64,000 nt of DNA from Nakamurella silvestris. GTDB lineage: Bacteria > Actinomycetota > Actinomycetes > Mycobacteriales > Nakamurellaceae. Each line of letters begins with the position of its first letter. The stretch's first letter is position 1. The notes below the pieces were generated by a model. The model ran no database searches. It saw nothing but the letters and a program-made list of their open reading frames with translations, and had not been told where the DNA came from. A program made the translations under genes and the position numbers. The stretch spans positions 20,871 through 84,870 of the forward strand of contig QXCQ01000209.1 in assembly GCA_003576535.1 (NCBI GenBank). The letters are read 5' to 3'. This document shows positions 47,513 through 56,708 of the stretch, in pieces.

Positions 47513-48610
47513 ATGAAAGCCCTGCCCTCGATCAGGTCGATCGGCAAGATCCTCCAATCGGATCGGCGCGCGACACCGTCGAAACCGTTGTCCTGGGATC
47601 CCGATCCCGTGGTCATCGACTGCGCCGGTTACATCGACGGAACCCGGTTGGACCTCCCGCACGACCCGGAGATCGCCCTGGCCACCGTCCGGGAACAGGG
47701 CCGCGGTTTCGTCTGGGTGGGCCTGCACGAGCCCAGTGCGGAGAACATGGAAGAGATGGCCCGTATCTTCGGCCTGCACGAGCTGGCCGTGGAAGATGCC
47801 GTCGTCGCCCACCAGCGACCGAAGATGGAGCGGTACGAGAACCACTTGTTCTTCGTCATCAAGACCGTCAAGTACGAGGAGCACGAGTCCTCACGGACGG
47901 CGATCGAGATCGTGTCCACCGGCGAGATCATGGTGTTCCTGGGTGTCGATTTCATCATCACGGTCCGACACGGACAGCACTCCGGCCTCGGGGACCTGCG
48001 CCACCTGTTGGAGGGTCGGCCGGACCACCTCGCGTCCGGCCCGGCCGTCGTGCTCCACCAGATCACCGACATGGTCGTCGACCGCTACCTCGATGTGGTT
48101 GATCTGGTCGAGGACGACGTCGACGACATGGAGACCGCGGTGTTCTCGGTCGACAGCGGGGTGGGCATCGAACAGATCTACCTGCTCAAACGCGAGATCC
48201 TGGAACTGCGGCGAGCGGTCACCCCGCTGGCGATACCGCTGCGGCGGCTGTCGGAGATCAACTCCCCGCACACCACGTTCGTCCCGGCCAAGGTGCGCGA
48301 GTACTTCCGTGACGTCGAGGACCACCTCACCCAGGTCTCGGAGCGGATCGCCACCTACGACGAAATCCTCACCACTTTGGTGAATGCCTCCCTCGCCGAG
48401 ATCGCCACCCGGCAGAACAACGACATGCGCAAGATCTCGGCCTGGGCCGCGATAGCCCTGGTGCCCACTGCCATTGCCGGTATCTACGGAATGAATTTCG
48501 ACTACATGCCCGAATTGTCCTGGCATTTCGGATATCCGATGGTGATCGCCGTCATCGTCGGAGTCTGTCTGCTCCTGCACCGGGGACTGCGCAAACGCGG
48601 CTGGTTGTAG
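47513..48610 (+). CDS. corA: CorA-type magnesium/cobalt channel
   Basis: Pentameric divalent-cation channel of the inner membrane. The cytoplasmic N-terminal alpha/beta domain (about 1-290) leads to a long helix and the pore motif G326-M327-N328 (YGMNFDYMPEL), followed by the second TM segment (GYPMVIAVIVGVCLLLH) and a basic tail. The ATG at 47513 has AAAGGGAG upstream; 365 aa. Rv1239c of M. tuberculosis is the equivalent. Confidence 0.94.
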   Translation: MKALPSIRSIGKILQSDRRATPSKPLSWDPDPVVIDCAGYIDGTRLDLPHDPEIALATVREQGRGFVWVGLHEPSAENMEEMARIFGLHELAVEDAVVAHQRPKMERYENHLFFVIKTVKYEEHESSRTAIEIVSTGEIMVFLGVDFIITVRHGQHSGLGDLRHLLEGRPDHLASGPAVVLHQITDMVVDRYLDVVDLVEDDVDDMETAVFSVDSGVGIEQIYLLKREILELRRAVTPLAIPLRRLSEINSPHTTFVPAKVREYFRDVEDHLTQVSERIATYDEILTTLVNASLAEIATRQNNDMRKISAWAAIALVPTAIAGIYGMNFDYMPELSWHFGYPMVIAVIVGVCLLLHRGLRKRGWL

Positions 48611-48665
48611 AACAATTCGGCGGCAGCACCGGCCGGAACAGGCGGCACGTGCGAGGATGCCTGCC

Positions 48666-49253
48666 ATGACAAGAAGCCGGCTCGGCCTCGTGCGAATCAC
48701 CTGCACGGCGTTGATGCTGAGCGCCTGCACCTCCACGCATTCTGATCCCGATCCGGGCCCGCTGAGCGCCGGTCGCGAGAACACCCTGAGTTTTTGCACC
48801 GAATTGGGAGAACCGGCCACCTATCGATCAGCCGTCTGGAATTACACCGATGGTCCTGATCTCACCATCGACTCGGTGGACCTGGTGGATCCGGTAGGAC
48901 TGGATCTGGTGGCCTCGGTGATCGTGCCCAACCTCACCGGCCCGAATGGCGAACAGGGAATCATCGGTATCTCCCCCGGCTACCCGCCCAGAGGTCATGC
49001 CGATATGGGCCAGGACTGGGATGCCCGCATCGATGCCGCAGGGGCGACCCTGTCCGCGGCCGCCGAACCTGCGGTGCTGTACGTGGTCCTGCAGCGTTCC
49101 GGCCCTGATCCTGGGAGCGCACAAGGAACCCTGGTCCGGTACCACGACTCGCGCACGTCTTATCAGGTGACGGTTCAGACGAGCTACCTCGTCCGGGCGG
49201 AGCCGTGCGGGAATGACTCACCGCCCGGCGAACCCGCCGATCCGTCGGTCTGA
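48666..49253 (+). CDS. Predicted lipoprotein
   Basis: A 195-residue secreted lipoprotein: MTRSRLGLVRITCTALMLSAC is a lipoprotein signal with lipobox LSAC (Cys near residue 21). The mature protein is beta-rich, with TLSFCTELGEPATYRSAVWNYTD, then IDSVDLVDPVGLDLV and VRAEPCGND; two mature cysteines may form a disulfide bond. No family is recognised. It follows corA in the same direction by 55 bp. Function is unknown. Confidence 0.7.
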   Translation: MTRSRLGLVRITCTALMLSACTSTHSDPDPGPLSAGRENTLSFCTELGEPATYRSAVWNYTDGPDLTIDSVDLVDPVGLDLVASVIVPNLTGPNGEQGIIGISPGYPPRGHADMGQDWDARIDAAGATLSAAAEPAVLYVVLQRSGPDPGSAQGTLVRYHDSRTSYQVTVQTSYLVRAEPCGNDSPPGEPADPSV

Positions 49254-49297
49254 TCGGGACCGCCCGCTCGGGGTGGCAGGCCGGAGCCCGGCCCCGA

Positions 49298-49813
49298 TCA
49301 GCCGCGCTGTCCGAGTTCCATCTTCGACAGCAGGGTCCTGGCCTGTTCGGCCGTGCCGGGCTGGCAGAGGACGTCGTACCGCTGGGCGACGACCTGGGAG
49401 GCCGAGGTGAAATCCCGTCGGCCCTTGGCCACCGAATACCCGAGGAAGCCCATCAGGGCCCCGAAGGCGGCACCGATCGCGGCACTGACCACGATGAGCA
49501 CCAGGGTTCCGCCGGCGACGGTGGTGGAGAAGAGCCCCATCAGGATGCCGACGAAGACGCCGAACCAGGCGCCGGAGGCGGCGCTGGCAGCGGTCACCTT
49601 GCCGGCGGAGAGCCGGCCGGTCACCCGTTCGACCATCTGCAGGTCGGAGCCGACAATGGTCAGGTCCTCGACCTTGAAATCACCCTTGGTCAGGTGTTCG
49701 ATCGCCGCCTGGGCCTGGGCGTAGGTCGGGTAGGCGGCCACCGCGAACCCGGTCGGCCGGGTCGGGACCTGCGGTACTTGGGCACCTGCGCGGGCCCGCA
49801 TCGGTGACGTCAC
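49298..49813 (-). CDS. General-stress-protein-like membrane protein (Gsp17M-type)
   Basis: A 171-residue protein. A GTG at 49813 preceded by GGAGG is the likely start. The N-terminal domain GFAVAAYPTYAQAQAAIEHLTKGDFKVEDLTIVGSDLQMVERV (given as its extent) resembles the DUF1269/general-stress-protein fold, followed by two hydrophobic glycine/alanine-rich helices (about 80-125) and a short C-terminal domain DVLCQPGTAEQARTLLSKM. It resembles Rv1234-type proteins of mycobacteria. It is divergent from mrp. Confidence 0.75.
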   Translation of the reverse strand: MTSPMRARAGAQVPQVPTRPTGFAVAAYPTYAQAQAAIEHLTKGDFKVEDLTIVGSDLQMVERVTGRLSAGKVTAASAASGAWFGVFVGILMGLFSTTVAGGTLVLIVVSAAIGAAFGALMGFLGYSVAKGRRDFTSASQVVAQRYDVLCQPGTAEQARTLLSKMELGQRG

Positions 49814-50031
49814 CGTCCCCACCTCCACTTTCTGTGTGTGCACTACATCTACGAGGGTCCCCCGTCGATACGTCGAACAGACGGGAGTCATGTGTGTGTC
49901 AGCTGACTTCATGGTTTCACAGCGCGGGCCTCCTCGGGTATCGAGTATCGCCAGGACGGGCAGGACGTACGATCGAGGCACGTGCGTGCGGTCGATCGCC
50001 CACGCCGCCGCCCGCCTCACCGAAAGTTCCC

Positions 50032-51162
50032 ATGTCCGCACTCCGCGAAGCCGTCATGTCCGTCCTGGCTACCGTCAAGGATCCCGAGATCCGTCGTCCG
50101 ATCACCGATCTCGGCATGGTGGACCGGGTCGAGATCTCCTCGACCGGACATGTCGACCTGACCGTGCTGCTGACGATCGCCGGCTGTCCGATGAAGGACA
50201 CGATCACCCGGGACGTCACGGCTGCCGTCGAGTCGGTGCCCGGGGTGTCGGGTGTCACCCTGAGCCTGGTGCCGATGACGGACGACCAGCGCACCGCCCT
50301 GCGGGACGGCCTGCGTGGCGGCGCGACCAAGGAGATCCCCTTCGCCCGCCCGGATTCGCAGACCCGGGTCTACGCCATCGCCTCGGGCAAGGGTGGGGTC
50401 GGCAAGTCGACCGTGACCGTCAACCTGGCCGCCGCCCTCGCGGCGAAGGGTCTGAACGTGGGCATCCTCGACGCCGACGTCTACGGCTTCTCGATCCCCC
50501 GGATGATGGGTGTGACCGCCCGGCCGACCCGGATCAACGACATGATCCTGCCGCCCGTCTCCCACGGCGTGAAGATCATCAGTGTCGGGATGTTCGTCGA
50601 GGGCAACGCCGCAGTCGTCTGGCGTGGGCCGATGCTGCACCGCGCCCTGCAGCAGTTCCTCGCCGACGTGTTCTGGGGGGACCTGGACATCCTGCTGCTG
50701 GATCTGCCGCCGGGAACCGGTGACGTGGCGATCTCCACCGCCCAGCTGATCCCGAGCACCGAGATCCTGGTCGTCACCACCCCGCAGACCGCCGCGGCCG
50801 AGGTCGCCGAGCGGGCCGGGGCGATCGCCCTGCAGACCCGGCAGAAGGTGGTCGGGGTACTGGAGAACATGTCCGGGCTGACCCTGCCCGACGGCAGCAC
50901 CCTCGACCTGTTCGGCAGTGGCGGCGGACAGATGGTCGCCGACTCGCTGACCCGCTCGACCGGTGGTCCGGTTCCGTTGCTGGGCAAGATCCCGTTGGAG
51001 ATCGACCTGCGGACCGCCGGCGACGCCGGGGTTCCGCTGGTGCTGAGTGATCCGGCCTCGGCCTCGGCCACCGCGATCCTGGAGGTGGCGAGCCGGTTGG
51101 CCGCCCGTTCCCGGCCGCTGGCCGGTGTGTCCCTGGGGATCTCACCGGCCGCTCGCCGCTGA
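50032..51162 (+). CDS. mrp: Mrp/ApbC-type Fe-S cluster carrier ATPase
   Basis: P-loop NTPase of the Mrp/NBP35 group. An N-terminal DUF59 domain (about 1-90, VKDPEIRRPITDLGMV) is followed by the ATPase with deviant Walker A ASGKGGVGKST, DADVYGFSIPRMMG and LLLDLPPGTGDVAIST. Length 376 aa. The usual CxxC cluster-ligand pair is absent from the ENMSG region (LENMSGLTLPDGSTLDLF), a feature also seen, from memory, in actinobacterial Mrp proteins. The ATG at 50032 is preceded by GAAAG. It converges with tatB across a family-1 hairpin. Confidence 0.92.
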   Translation: MSALREAVMSVLATVKDPEIRRPITDLGMVDRVEISSTGHVDLTVLLTIAGCPMKDTITRDVTAAVESVPGVSGVTLSLVPMTDDQRTALRDGLRGGATKEIPFARPDSQTRVYAIASGKGGVGKSTVTVNLAAALAAKGLNVGILDADVYGFSIPRMMGVTARPTRINDMILPPVSHGVKIISVGMFVEGNAAVVWRGPMLHRALQQFLADVFWGDLDILLLDLPPGTGDVAISTAQLIPSTEILVVTTPQTAAAEVAERAGAIALQTRQKVVGVLENMSGLTLPDGSTLDLFGSGGGQMVADSLTRSTGGPVPLLGKIPLEIDLRTAGDAGVPLVLSDPASASATAILEVASRLAARSRPLAGVSLGISPAARR

Positions 51163-51172
51163 CACCTTCCCG

Positions 51173-51240
51173 CTGACCGCGCTCCCTCCCGACGTTCGCG
51201 CAGTGAACAGCGAGCGCGATTGTCGGCACCGAGCGCGGAT
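51173..51240. repeat. Family-1 hairpin repeat, copy 3 (inverted)
   Basis: CTGACCGCGCTCCCTCCCGA... pairs with the segment ending GAGCGCGG. This copy is inverted relative to the one at 16448: the GACGTTCGCGC version is now the left arm and GACAATCGCGC the right. It lies between the convergent ends of mrp and tatB. Confidence 0.75.
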
Positions 51241-51272
51241 AGGCGGGGTTCGAGCGGCGAAAGCCGAAGGAC

Positions 51273-51800
51273 TCAGGTGCCTTCAGGGTCGAAGGGGGGC
51301 CGCTCGCCCTCGGCCAGCGGCCGGCTGACCCGGCGCACCGGCTTGTCCATGTCGAGCAGGGTCCCCCGACCGGCGACGGCACCCGCTCCGCTGGACACCG
51401 CGGCAGCGGCATTGGCCCGCTCGCCCACTGACAGCTGCTCGGCGGTCTCCTCGGCCGGCGGACCGGACTTCTTGTCCAGACCCAGGAATCCGGTGACACC
51501 ACCGGAGAACTCCTCGCCGAGGAGGTTCTTGCCGATCATCTTGCGGGGGTCCAGATCACGCAGTGACCGCAGCTCCTGGATCTCCTTGAGGGACTGCAGG
51601 TCCGCCACCTGACGACGGAGTTCATCCAGCTCGGGGCCGATCTCCTTACGCAGTTCCTCCTGCGCGCCGGCAGCCATGCTGCGCACCTTGGTGAGGGTCT
51701 CGGAGACCCACCGCACGGCCACCGGGATCCGTTCGGGGCCGAGCACAAAAATACCGACCACCAAGATGATGATGATCTCGCCCCAGCCCATACCGAACAC
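51273..51800 (-). CDS. tatB: Sec-independent translocase TatB
   Basis: TatB binds the twin-arginine signal peptide with TatC. The N-terminal TM (GWGEIIIILVVGIFVLGPERIP) is followed by the amphipathic helix (VRWVSETLTKVRSMAAGAQEEL) and a charged tail of about 100 residues; 175 aa. The start GTG at 51800 has GGAGGT 8 bases upstream. It lies in the sigE-rseA-htrA-tatB order, separated from htrA by a strong hairpin. Confidence 0.92.
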   Translation of the reverse strand: MFGMGWGEIIIILVVGIFVLGPERIPVAVRWVSETLTKVRSMAAGAQEELRKEIGPELDELRRQVADLQSLKEIQELRSLRDLDPRKMIGKNLLGEEFSGGVTGFLGLDKKSGPPAEETAEQLSVGERANAAAAVSSGAGAVAGRGTLLDMDKPVRRVSRPLAEGERPPFDPEGT

Positions 51801-51928
51801 CCGCGGTTACCTCCAGTTCGAGTACCACACAACGCTGAAGGATCAGCCTACCGGTGGAGCGGACGACCTCGTCGCCGACGTCACACGCACCCGTCGTTCG
51901 GATCCACGGGCCACAAGGACGGGCCGAT

Positions 51929-51983
51929 CGACGATTCGGGTCCCCAGTGGTCGTATTTCGACCACTGGGGACCCGAATCGTCG
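51929..51983 (-). terminator. Perfect 25-bp hairpin between htrA and tatB
   Basis: 25-bp arms with no mismatch (51929-51953 and 51959-51983; CGACGATTCGGGTCCCCAGT begins one) with a 5-nt TATTT loop. It starts 4 bp beyond the htrA stop. It should end htrA transcription and isolate tatB, which has its own ribosome-binding site and spacer. Confidence 0.8.
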
Positions 51984-51986
51984 AAA

Positions 51987-53468
51987 CTACTGCTTGGCCG
52001 TGGTCACCGTGACAGTCATCGACCGCCCCTGACGGAGCAGCGAGACCTTCACCGCGGCCCCCACGTCCAGGGCCTGGACCGCCACCACCAACTCGTCCGC
52101 GTCCCGGACCGAGCGGTCGCCGACCTGGGTGATGACGTCACCCTCCTTGATCCCGGCGGCCGCGGCCGGCGAGTTCTCCCGTACGTTCTGGACCTGGGCG
52201 CCGTTCGTGGTGCCGTCGGTGGCCGACCGGGCGTCCACACCGATGGTCGCGTGGATGGCGGTCCCGGTCCGGATGATCTCCTGGGCCACCTCCTTCGCCA
52301 TGTCGATCGGGATGGCGAAACCGAGTCCGATCGAACCGGAGGCACTGTCCCCCAGCGTCCGGATGGCCGTGTTGATCCCGACGATCGCACCCGAGCTGTC
52401 GACGAGGGCACCACCGGAGTTGCCCGGGTTGATCGCCGCGTCGGTCTGGATCGCGTCGATGACGGCGTTGGTGTCGGTTCCTTCACCTGCCAGTCGCACC
52501 GGCCGTCCCAGGGCCGAGACGATCCCGGAGGTGACGGTGCTCGCCAGCCCCAACGGCGAGCCGATCGCGATGACGGCATCCCCCACCGCCAGGTCCGCGC
52601 TGGAGCCCAGTTGGGCGACGGTCAGACCCTTGGCGTCCACCTTGACCACGGCCAGGTCCGTCAGCACATCACGGCCGACGATCTTGCCCGGCACCCGGGA
52701 GCCGTCGGCGAACACGACGAACAGCGCGGCGGAGGTGTCCGTCGCCGCCCCGGAGATGACGTGGTTGTTCGTCAGGATGTAACCGTCGGCATCGATGATG
52801 ACCCCCGAACCGCTCTCCCCGCCGTCACCGATGGTGATCTCGAGGGACACCACCGCAGGGGTGACGCGCTGGGCGACGTCGGCGACACTGCCCACCGGCC
52901 GGTCCGCGCCCGGCACGACGGGGGCGATGCTGAACTCCGGATCGGTCAGTGCAGCCGGCATCCGGGAACCGGCGAACACCCCGATCCCCGCACCCAGGGC
53001 CCCGATCAGCAGGGCGATGACGGCGACGACCACCAGCGACCCCGGCCGTAGGCGGTGCTCGAAGATGGCCTGCCGCAGGCTGTATCGAACGGGGGGGCCG
53101 TCCTCCTCCGCGACCGGGGCGGCGGTGCCGATCGCCGGCGGACCGAGCGTGACGGGCGCGGCGGGGTCTCGCCAGGGATCGGCGGGTACCGCCTCCACCG
53201 GGGCCGGACCGGCCACCTCCGGTGCGCGCTGGAGCGAATCGGTGTGGTGATCGGGTCGGCCGAAGGCCTCGTTCAGCATGGCCGGAAGGGGTGGCGACCC
53301 GGTGGTCGCCCGTGGGTCGACGCCGGACGGGCGACGCGGATCGAAGGAAGATCCGACACCGGGCGGTCGCCCGAAGACGGCCCCTTCGGCGGGGTCGACC
53401 GGGGGGCGCCACAGGGGGCGCGGCGGGAGAATCGGCCGCTGCGGCTCGGGCACGGTCGCGTCGGTCAT
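51987..53468 (-). CDS. htrA: HtrA/DegP-type membrane serine protease
   Basis: Envelope quality-control protease. The N-terminal cytoplasmic Pro-rich part (about 1-165) is followed by one TM segment (about 170-200), a trypsin-like domain with His236 (NNHVI), Asp271 (TDLAVV) and Ser351 (GNSGGAL), and a PDZ domain at the C-terminus (AAAAGIKEGDVITQVGD). The triad is intact. The ATG at 53468 follows GGAAAGAGAG; 493 aa. It lies downstream of rseA in the sigE locus, as in M. tuberculosis (Rv1223). Confidence 0.95.
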   Translation of the reverse strand: MTDATVPEPQRPILPPRPLWRPPVDPAEGAVFGRPPGVGSSFDPRRPSGVDPRATTGSPPLPAMLNEAFGRPDHHTDSLQRAPEVAGPAPVEAVPADPWRDPAAPVTLGPPAIGTAAPVAEEDGPPVRYSLRQAIFEHRLRPGSLVVVAVIALLIGALGAGIGVFAGSRMPAALTDPEFSIAPVVPGADRPVGSVADVAQRVTPAVVSLEITIGDGGESGSGVIIDADGYILTNNHVISGAATDTSAALFVVFADGSRVPGKIVGRDVLTDLAVVKVDAKGLTVAQLGSSADLAVGDAVIAIGSPLGLASTVTSGIVSALGRPVRLAGEGTDTNAVIDAIQTDAAINPGNSGGALVDSSGAIVGINTAIRTLGDSASGSIGLGFAIPIDMAKEVAQEIIRTGTAIHATIGVDARSATDGTTNGAQVQNVRENSPAAAAGIKEGDVITQVGDRSVRDADELVVAVQALDVGAAVKVSLLRQGRSMTVTVTTAKQ

Positions 53469-53603
53469 CTGGCTCTCTTTCCGGTACTGGTGCCGAGCAC
53501 CGTGGCCGGGCAGGCAGCCTCCATTATTGCCTGAAGATCCTTCCGGCCGGTCGTGAGCGCGGGAAATACCCACGTCACCCGGCGGGGTGCGGATCCCGGG
53601 TGG

Positions 53604-54167
53604 TCAGGCGCGGTTGCCGGGATCCCGGCGGCCGGCCGGGCCGATCCCGCCGTTGGACATCGGGTGACCGACGGAACTGTCCTCGGGCACCGCCTTGCCC
53701 GCCCGGTTCGACCCCGTGGGAGCCGGGGCACCGTTCGAGGCGGTGCCGTTCGAGGCAACGGAGTGCGCGGCTCCGGCGTTGGAGGTACCCGCGCCGGCCG
53801 CCGGGGACGCCGCGCCGTTGGACCCCAGTCGCAGACGTTTGGCCCAACCACCACGGGTTTCCTGCTCCGCCGGCGCGGCGTCGCGGGACGTGACGTCGCG
53901 GGGGTTGACCTCGACCCGGATGCCCGAGGAGATCGGGGCCGCGATCGGGATCGAGCACAGGGTGGCCGCGAGGGAACCGGGCATCCGCGGCGCGCTGGCA
54001 CTGCGCAGTGACTCGCGGGCGCTGGCCTGCTCGGCGACATGGGAACTGCACAGCCCGCAGCGGACCAGGTGGGCTGCCGCCCGCTGGTAGGCCGTCATGG
54101 ACAGCTCGCCGTCGACGAAGGCGACAACCGTGTCCAGATTCAGGTGATCTTCGAAAAACCCACTCAC
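53604..54167 (-). CDS. rseA: Zinc-binding anti-sigma factor RseA
   Basis: Anti-sigma factor of SigE. The ZAS motif HLVRCGLC shows H33, C37 and C40; a disulfide between the cysteines would release sigma under oxidative conditions, as known for the family. The rest is an Ala/Gly/Asn-rich linker ([20 protein letters not shown]) without a membrane helix, so it is soluble. The start GTG overlaps the sigE stop by 4 bp (GTGA), which supports balanced synthesis. Length 187 aa. Confidence 0.9.
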   Translation of the reverse strand: MSGFFEDHLNLDTVVAFVDGELSMTAYQRAAAHLVRCGLCSSHVAEQASARESLRSASAPRMPGSLAATLCSIPIAAPISSGIRVEVNPRDVTSRDAAPAEQETRGGWAKRLRLGSNGAASPAAGAGTSNAGAAHSVASNGTASNGAPAPTGSNRAGKAVPEDSSVGHPMSNGGIGPAGRRDPGNRA

Positions 54168-54808
54168 ACCAGTCCCGCTTCCAATGCCGGCGTCATGTTG
54201 CGACGGCGTTCCAGTCCAGCGCGCAGGGCCTGACGGCCCCGGTGGATCCGGCTGCGCACAGTGCCGAGTTTAACCCCGAGGGTCTGGCCGATCTCTTCGT
54301 AGGACAGCCCCTCGACATCACAGAGCACCACCGCGGCGCGGAACTCGGGCAGCAGCTCGTCCAGCGCGGCCTGCAGATCGGGGTCGAGGTTGGCGGCGTC
54401 GAAGGCCTGCTCGGGGGACGGCTCGCTGCCGGCGATGCGGTCGGTCTCCTCCGGCAGGGCCTCCATCCGGATGCGCTGGCGGCGACGGACCATGTCGAGG
54501 AACACGTTCGTGGTGATGCGGTGGATCCAGCCCTCGAAGGAACCGGGCTGGTAGGAGGAGAGGGAGCGGAACACCCGGATGAAGGTCTCCTGGGTGATGT
54601 CCTCGGCGTCGTGCTGGTTGCCGGCGAGGCGGTATGCCAGGCGGTAGACCCGGTCGCCGTGGTCGCGGACGATGTCGGCCCACGCGGGGGCGGTCCAGGT
54701 GGTTTCAGGTGCTTCGACGGCGGCCGGAACGGCCACGGATGCGCCACGAACTGGGCTGATGGATTGTCTCGCCGCGGACGGCAAGGGCAGGATCGACAGG
54801 GCACTCAC
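54164..54808 (-). CDS. sigE: ECF RNA polymerase sigma factor SigE
   Basis: Envelope-stress sigma factor. Region 2 is visible in [28 protein letters not shown] and [20 protein letters not shown], region 4 in [32 protein letters not shown]. Length 214 aa. The GTG at 54808 directly abuts GGAG, so spacing is abnormally short and a downstream start is possible; no upstream start is open because of an in-frame TGA. A GGAAC-N19-GTTGA promoter upstream is typical of SigE/SigH-type autoregulation. The gene order sigE-rseA-htrA-tatB matches M. tuberculosis Rv1221-Rv1224. Confidence 0.93.
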   Translation of the reverse strand: MSALSILPLPSAARQSISPVRGASVAVPAAVEAPETTWTAPAWADIVRDHGDRVYRLAYRLAGNQHDAEDITQETFIRVFRSLSSYQPGSFEGWIHRITTNVFLDMVRRRQRIRMEALPEETDRIAGSEPSPEQAFDAANLDPDLQAALDELLPEFRAAVVLCDVEGLSYEEIGQTLGVKLGTVRSRIHRGRQALRAGLERRRNMTPALEAGLV

Positions 54809-55133
54809 CTCCAGGTGGTTGTATACATGTCAACTGCCGGGTATTCGCTGATTGTTCCCGTGGCGGGTGTGAGCCATCTGTGAATTCCGGCGGGGGAAGC
54901 AGGTGGATCGACGCCTCGCGGCGAGCCCTCCCGTCCCTCCCCTTGGAAGACGTCCGGGCGGCCTCCGGGTTGCCCGTCACCGCACGACGGTGAGCCTGCG
55001 TGATCATGGGTGTGAACACGGGTAACGTTCCTCACCGGTCGGAGTTCACACCCCCGCCCGCCCTACCCGTTCGGTCCGCCGTTTCCGGTCGTTCCGGCAC
55101 CACCCTCGATGCAGCCGCACCAGGAGGCTTTCG
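54809..55133. other. sigE / O-methyltransferase divergent spacer
   Basis: 325 bp holding the sigE promoter (described separately) and the promoter of the O-methyltransferase gene, plus a CACCGCACGACGGTGA hairpin near 54978-54993. No gene is supported. Confidence 0.5.
54830..54858 (-). promoter_or_regulatory. ECF-type autoregulatory promoter of sigE
   Basis: On the minus strand GGAAC (54858-54854) is followed by 19 bp and GTTGA (54834-54830), the form of SigE/SigH-class promoters. Initiation about 7 bp downstream would give a leader of roughly 15-20 nt. An AT-rich TATACA lies within it. Confidence 0.6.
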
Positions 55134-55757
55134 GTGACATCCAGTCGTTCCTACGCTGAGTTCTTCCTGACGGAGGACGAGGCGGTCCTCGCCGCACGCG
55201 GCCGAGCGGCAGAACTGGACTGTGTGCCGATCGGTTCCGGCGGCGGTGCCGCCCTGCGCTTCCTGGCCGCGACGATCAACGCCCGGTCCGTCGTCGAGAT
55301 CGGCACGGGGGCAGGCGTTTCGGCCCTGCACCTGCTGGCCGGCATGGCACCGGAGGGCATCCTGACCTCCATCGACACCGAAGCAGTGCACCAGCGGGCT
55401 GCGAAGAAGGCCTTCGCCGAGGCCGGCATCAGCCCTGGCCGGACCCGGCTGATCAACGGTCGCGCCCTGGACGTGCTGCCCCGGCTCACCGATGCGGCCT
55501 ACGACCTGGTCTTCATCGATGCGGCGAAACTCGAGTACGGGAATTACGTCACCGAGGCGCTCCGGCTGCTGCGCCCCGGCGGGATCCTGGCCCTGGACAA
55601 CGCCCTGTACCACGACCGGGTCGCCGACCCGACCCAGCGGGACGAGGCGACGGTGGCCATCCGCGAGGCCGGCCGGACCATCCGCGAGGACGAGAATCTG
55701 GTGCCGCTGCTGATCCCACTGAGCGACGGGTTGCTCGCAGCGGTCAAAAAGGGCTGA
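55134..55757 (+). CDS. SAM-dependent O-methyltransferase (Rv1220c-like)
   Basis: Class I methyltransferase of the catechol-O-methyltransferase-like family: SAM motif VVEIGTGAGVSALHLLAG, then LTSIDTEAVHQRAAKKAF, DLVFIDAAKLEYGNYVTEALRLLRPGGILALDNALY (extent). 207 aa. The GTG at 55134 has AGGAGG upstream. It is divergent from sigE as Rv1220c is in M. tuberculosis. The methyl acceptor is unknown. Confidence 0.9.
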   Translation: MTSSRSYAEFFLTEDEAVLAARGRAAELDCVPIGSGGGAALRFLAATINARSVVEIGTGAGVSALHLLAGMAPEGILTSIDTEAVHQRAAKKAFAEAGISPGRTRLINGRALDVLPRLTDAAYDLVFIDAAKLEYGNYVTEALRLLRPGGILALDNALYHDRVADPTQRDEATVAIREAGRTIREDENLVPLLIPLSDGLLAAVKKG

Positions 55758-55815
55758 ATCCCACTCTTGCCGCCAACTGGCCGTCCTGCGCACCCCTCTC
55801 GGGTCTAATGGACGG

Positions 55816-56694
55816 GTGCTCATACCTGGATCCTCTGCCCTGAAAACCCCCGGTGTCCGAGTTCGGCGGCGCTCCCCCCTGGTCAGCGCCTGCCTCCTCG
55901 CCGTCGCGGCCGGCCTCGCCTTCACCGGCTGCAGTACCGCCGCCGGGGTCGCCTCCGAGGTGACCGTGACCCAGACCAGGACACCACCGCCGGCGGTGAC
56001 GGTGCAGAAGCCCTCGGCGGAGATCACGGTGCCGACGACGGACCCCTCGACCGCGGAGGGCTCGCCTGCCGATCCGGCCACCCCGGACGAGGTGACCACG
56101 GATCCGAGCACCACCACGACGACCACGTCATCCGGCGGGTCCTCCTCGACACCCGGATCGTCCACGGGAACCACCGGCTCGAAGACCACCGGCTCCTCCA
56201 CCGGTACCGCTTCGACCTTTGACCCGCTGTCCCTGCCGGACGACCAGCCCGCCGACCCGGACACCCCCGGACCGGACAACGGCAAGAAGTGCGCCACCAA
56301 CGACGCCTACGTCGACGAGGATCCCACCGGCCTGGAGCCGAACCTGATCCTTGCCTGGCGGGCGGTGGAGAAGGCCGCGAACGCCGACGGCGTCGTGGTG
56401 TGCCTCAACGACGGCAAGCGCAGCCGGGCGCAGCAGCAGGCGACCTTCGACGAGTACGTCGCCCAGTACGGGGAAGAGGTGGCCAAGCAGTACGTGTTGC
56501 CGCCGGACAAGTCGGCCCACGTGATCGGCAATGCGATCGACGTCCAGCCGGCGGCGGCCTTCAACTGGCTGATGAAAACCGATGGGGCCTTCGGACTCTG
56601 CCGCATCTACGACAACGAGCTGTGGCACTTCGAGTTCAAGAAGTCCTACGCGAGCACGGGGTGCCCGGCCCTGCTGCCGAACCCCCTCGGCTGA
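55816..56694 (+). CDS. D-alanyl-D-alanine carboxypeptidase (VanY/M15B) lipoprotein
   Basis: A secreted zinc D,D-carboxypeptidase trimming peptidoglycan side chains. The start GTG gives a lipoprotein signal ending FTGC (Cys near residue 39). A Thr/Ser/Pro linker (about 45-155) separates it from the M15 domain with H235-x6-D242 (HVIGNAID) and H271 (LWHFEF), so the Zn ligands are intact. Length 292 aa. A weak TCTAAT box lies six bases before the start. A very strong inverted repeat follows at its end. Confidence 0.88.
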   Translation: MLIPGSSALKTPGVRVRRRSPLVSACLLAVAAGLAFTGCSTAAGVASEVTVTQTRTPPPAVTVQKPSAEITVPTTDPSTAEGSPADPATPDEVTTDPSTTTTTTSSGGSSSTPGSSTGTTGSKTTGSSTGTASTFDPLSLPDDQPADPDTPGPDNGKKCATNDAYVDEDPTGLEPNLILAWRAVEKAANADGVVVCLNDGKRSRAQQQATFDEYVAQYGEEVAKQYVLPPDKSAHVIGNAIDVQPAAAFNWLMKTDGAFGLCRIYDNELWHFEFKKSYASTGCPALLPNPLG

Positions 56695-56708
56695 GCAGAG
56701 ACAGCTGC

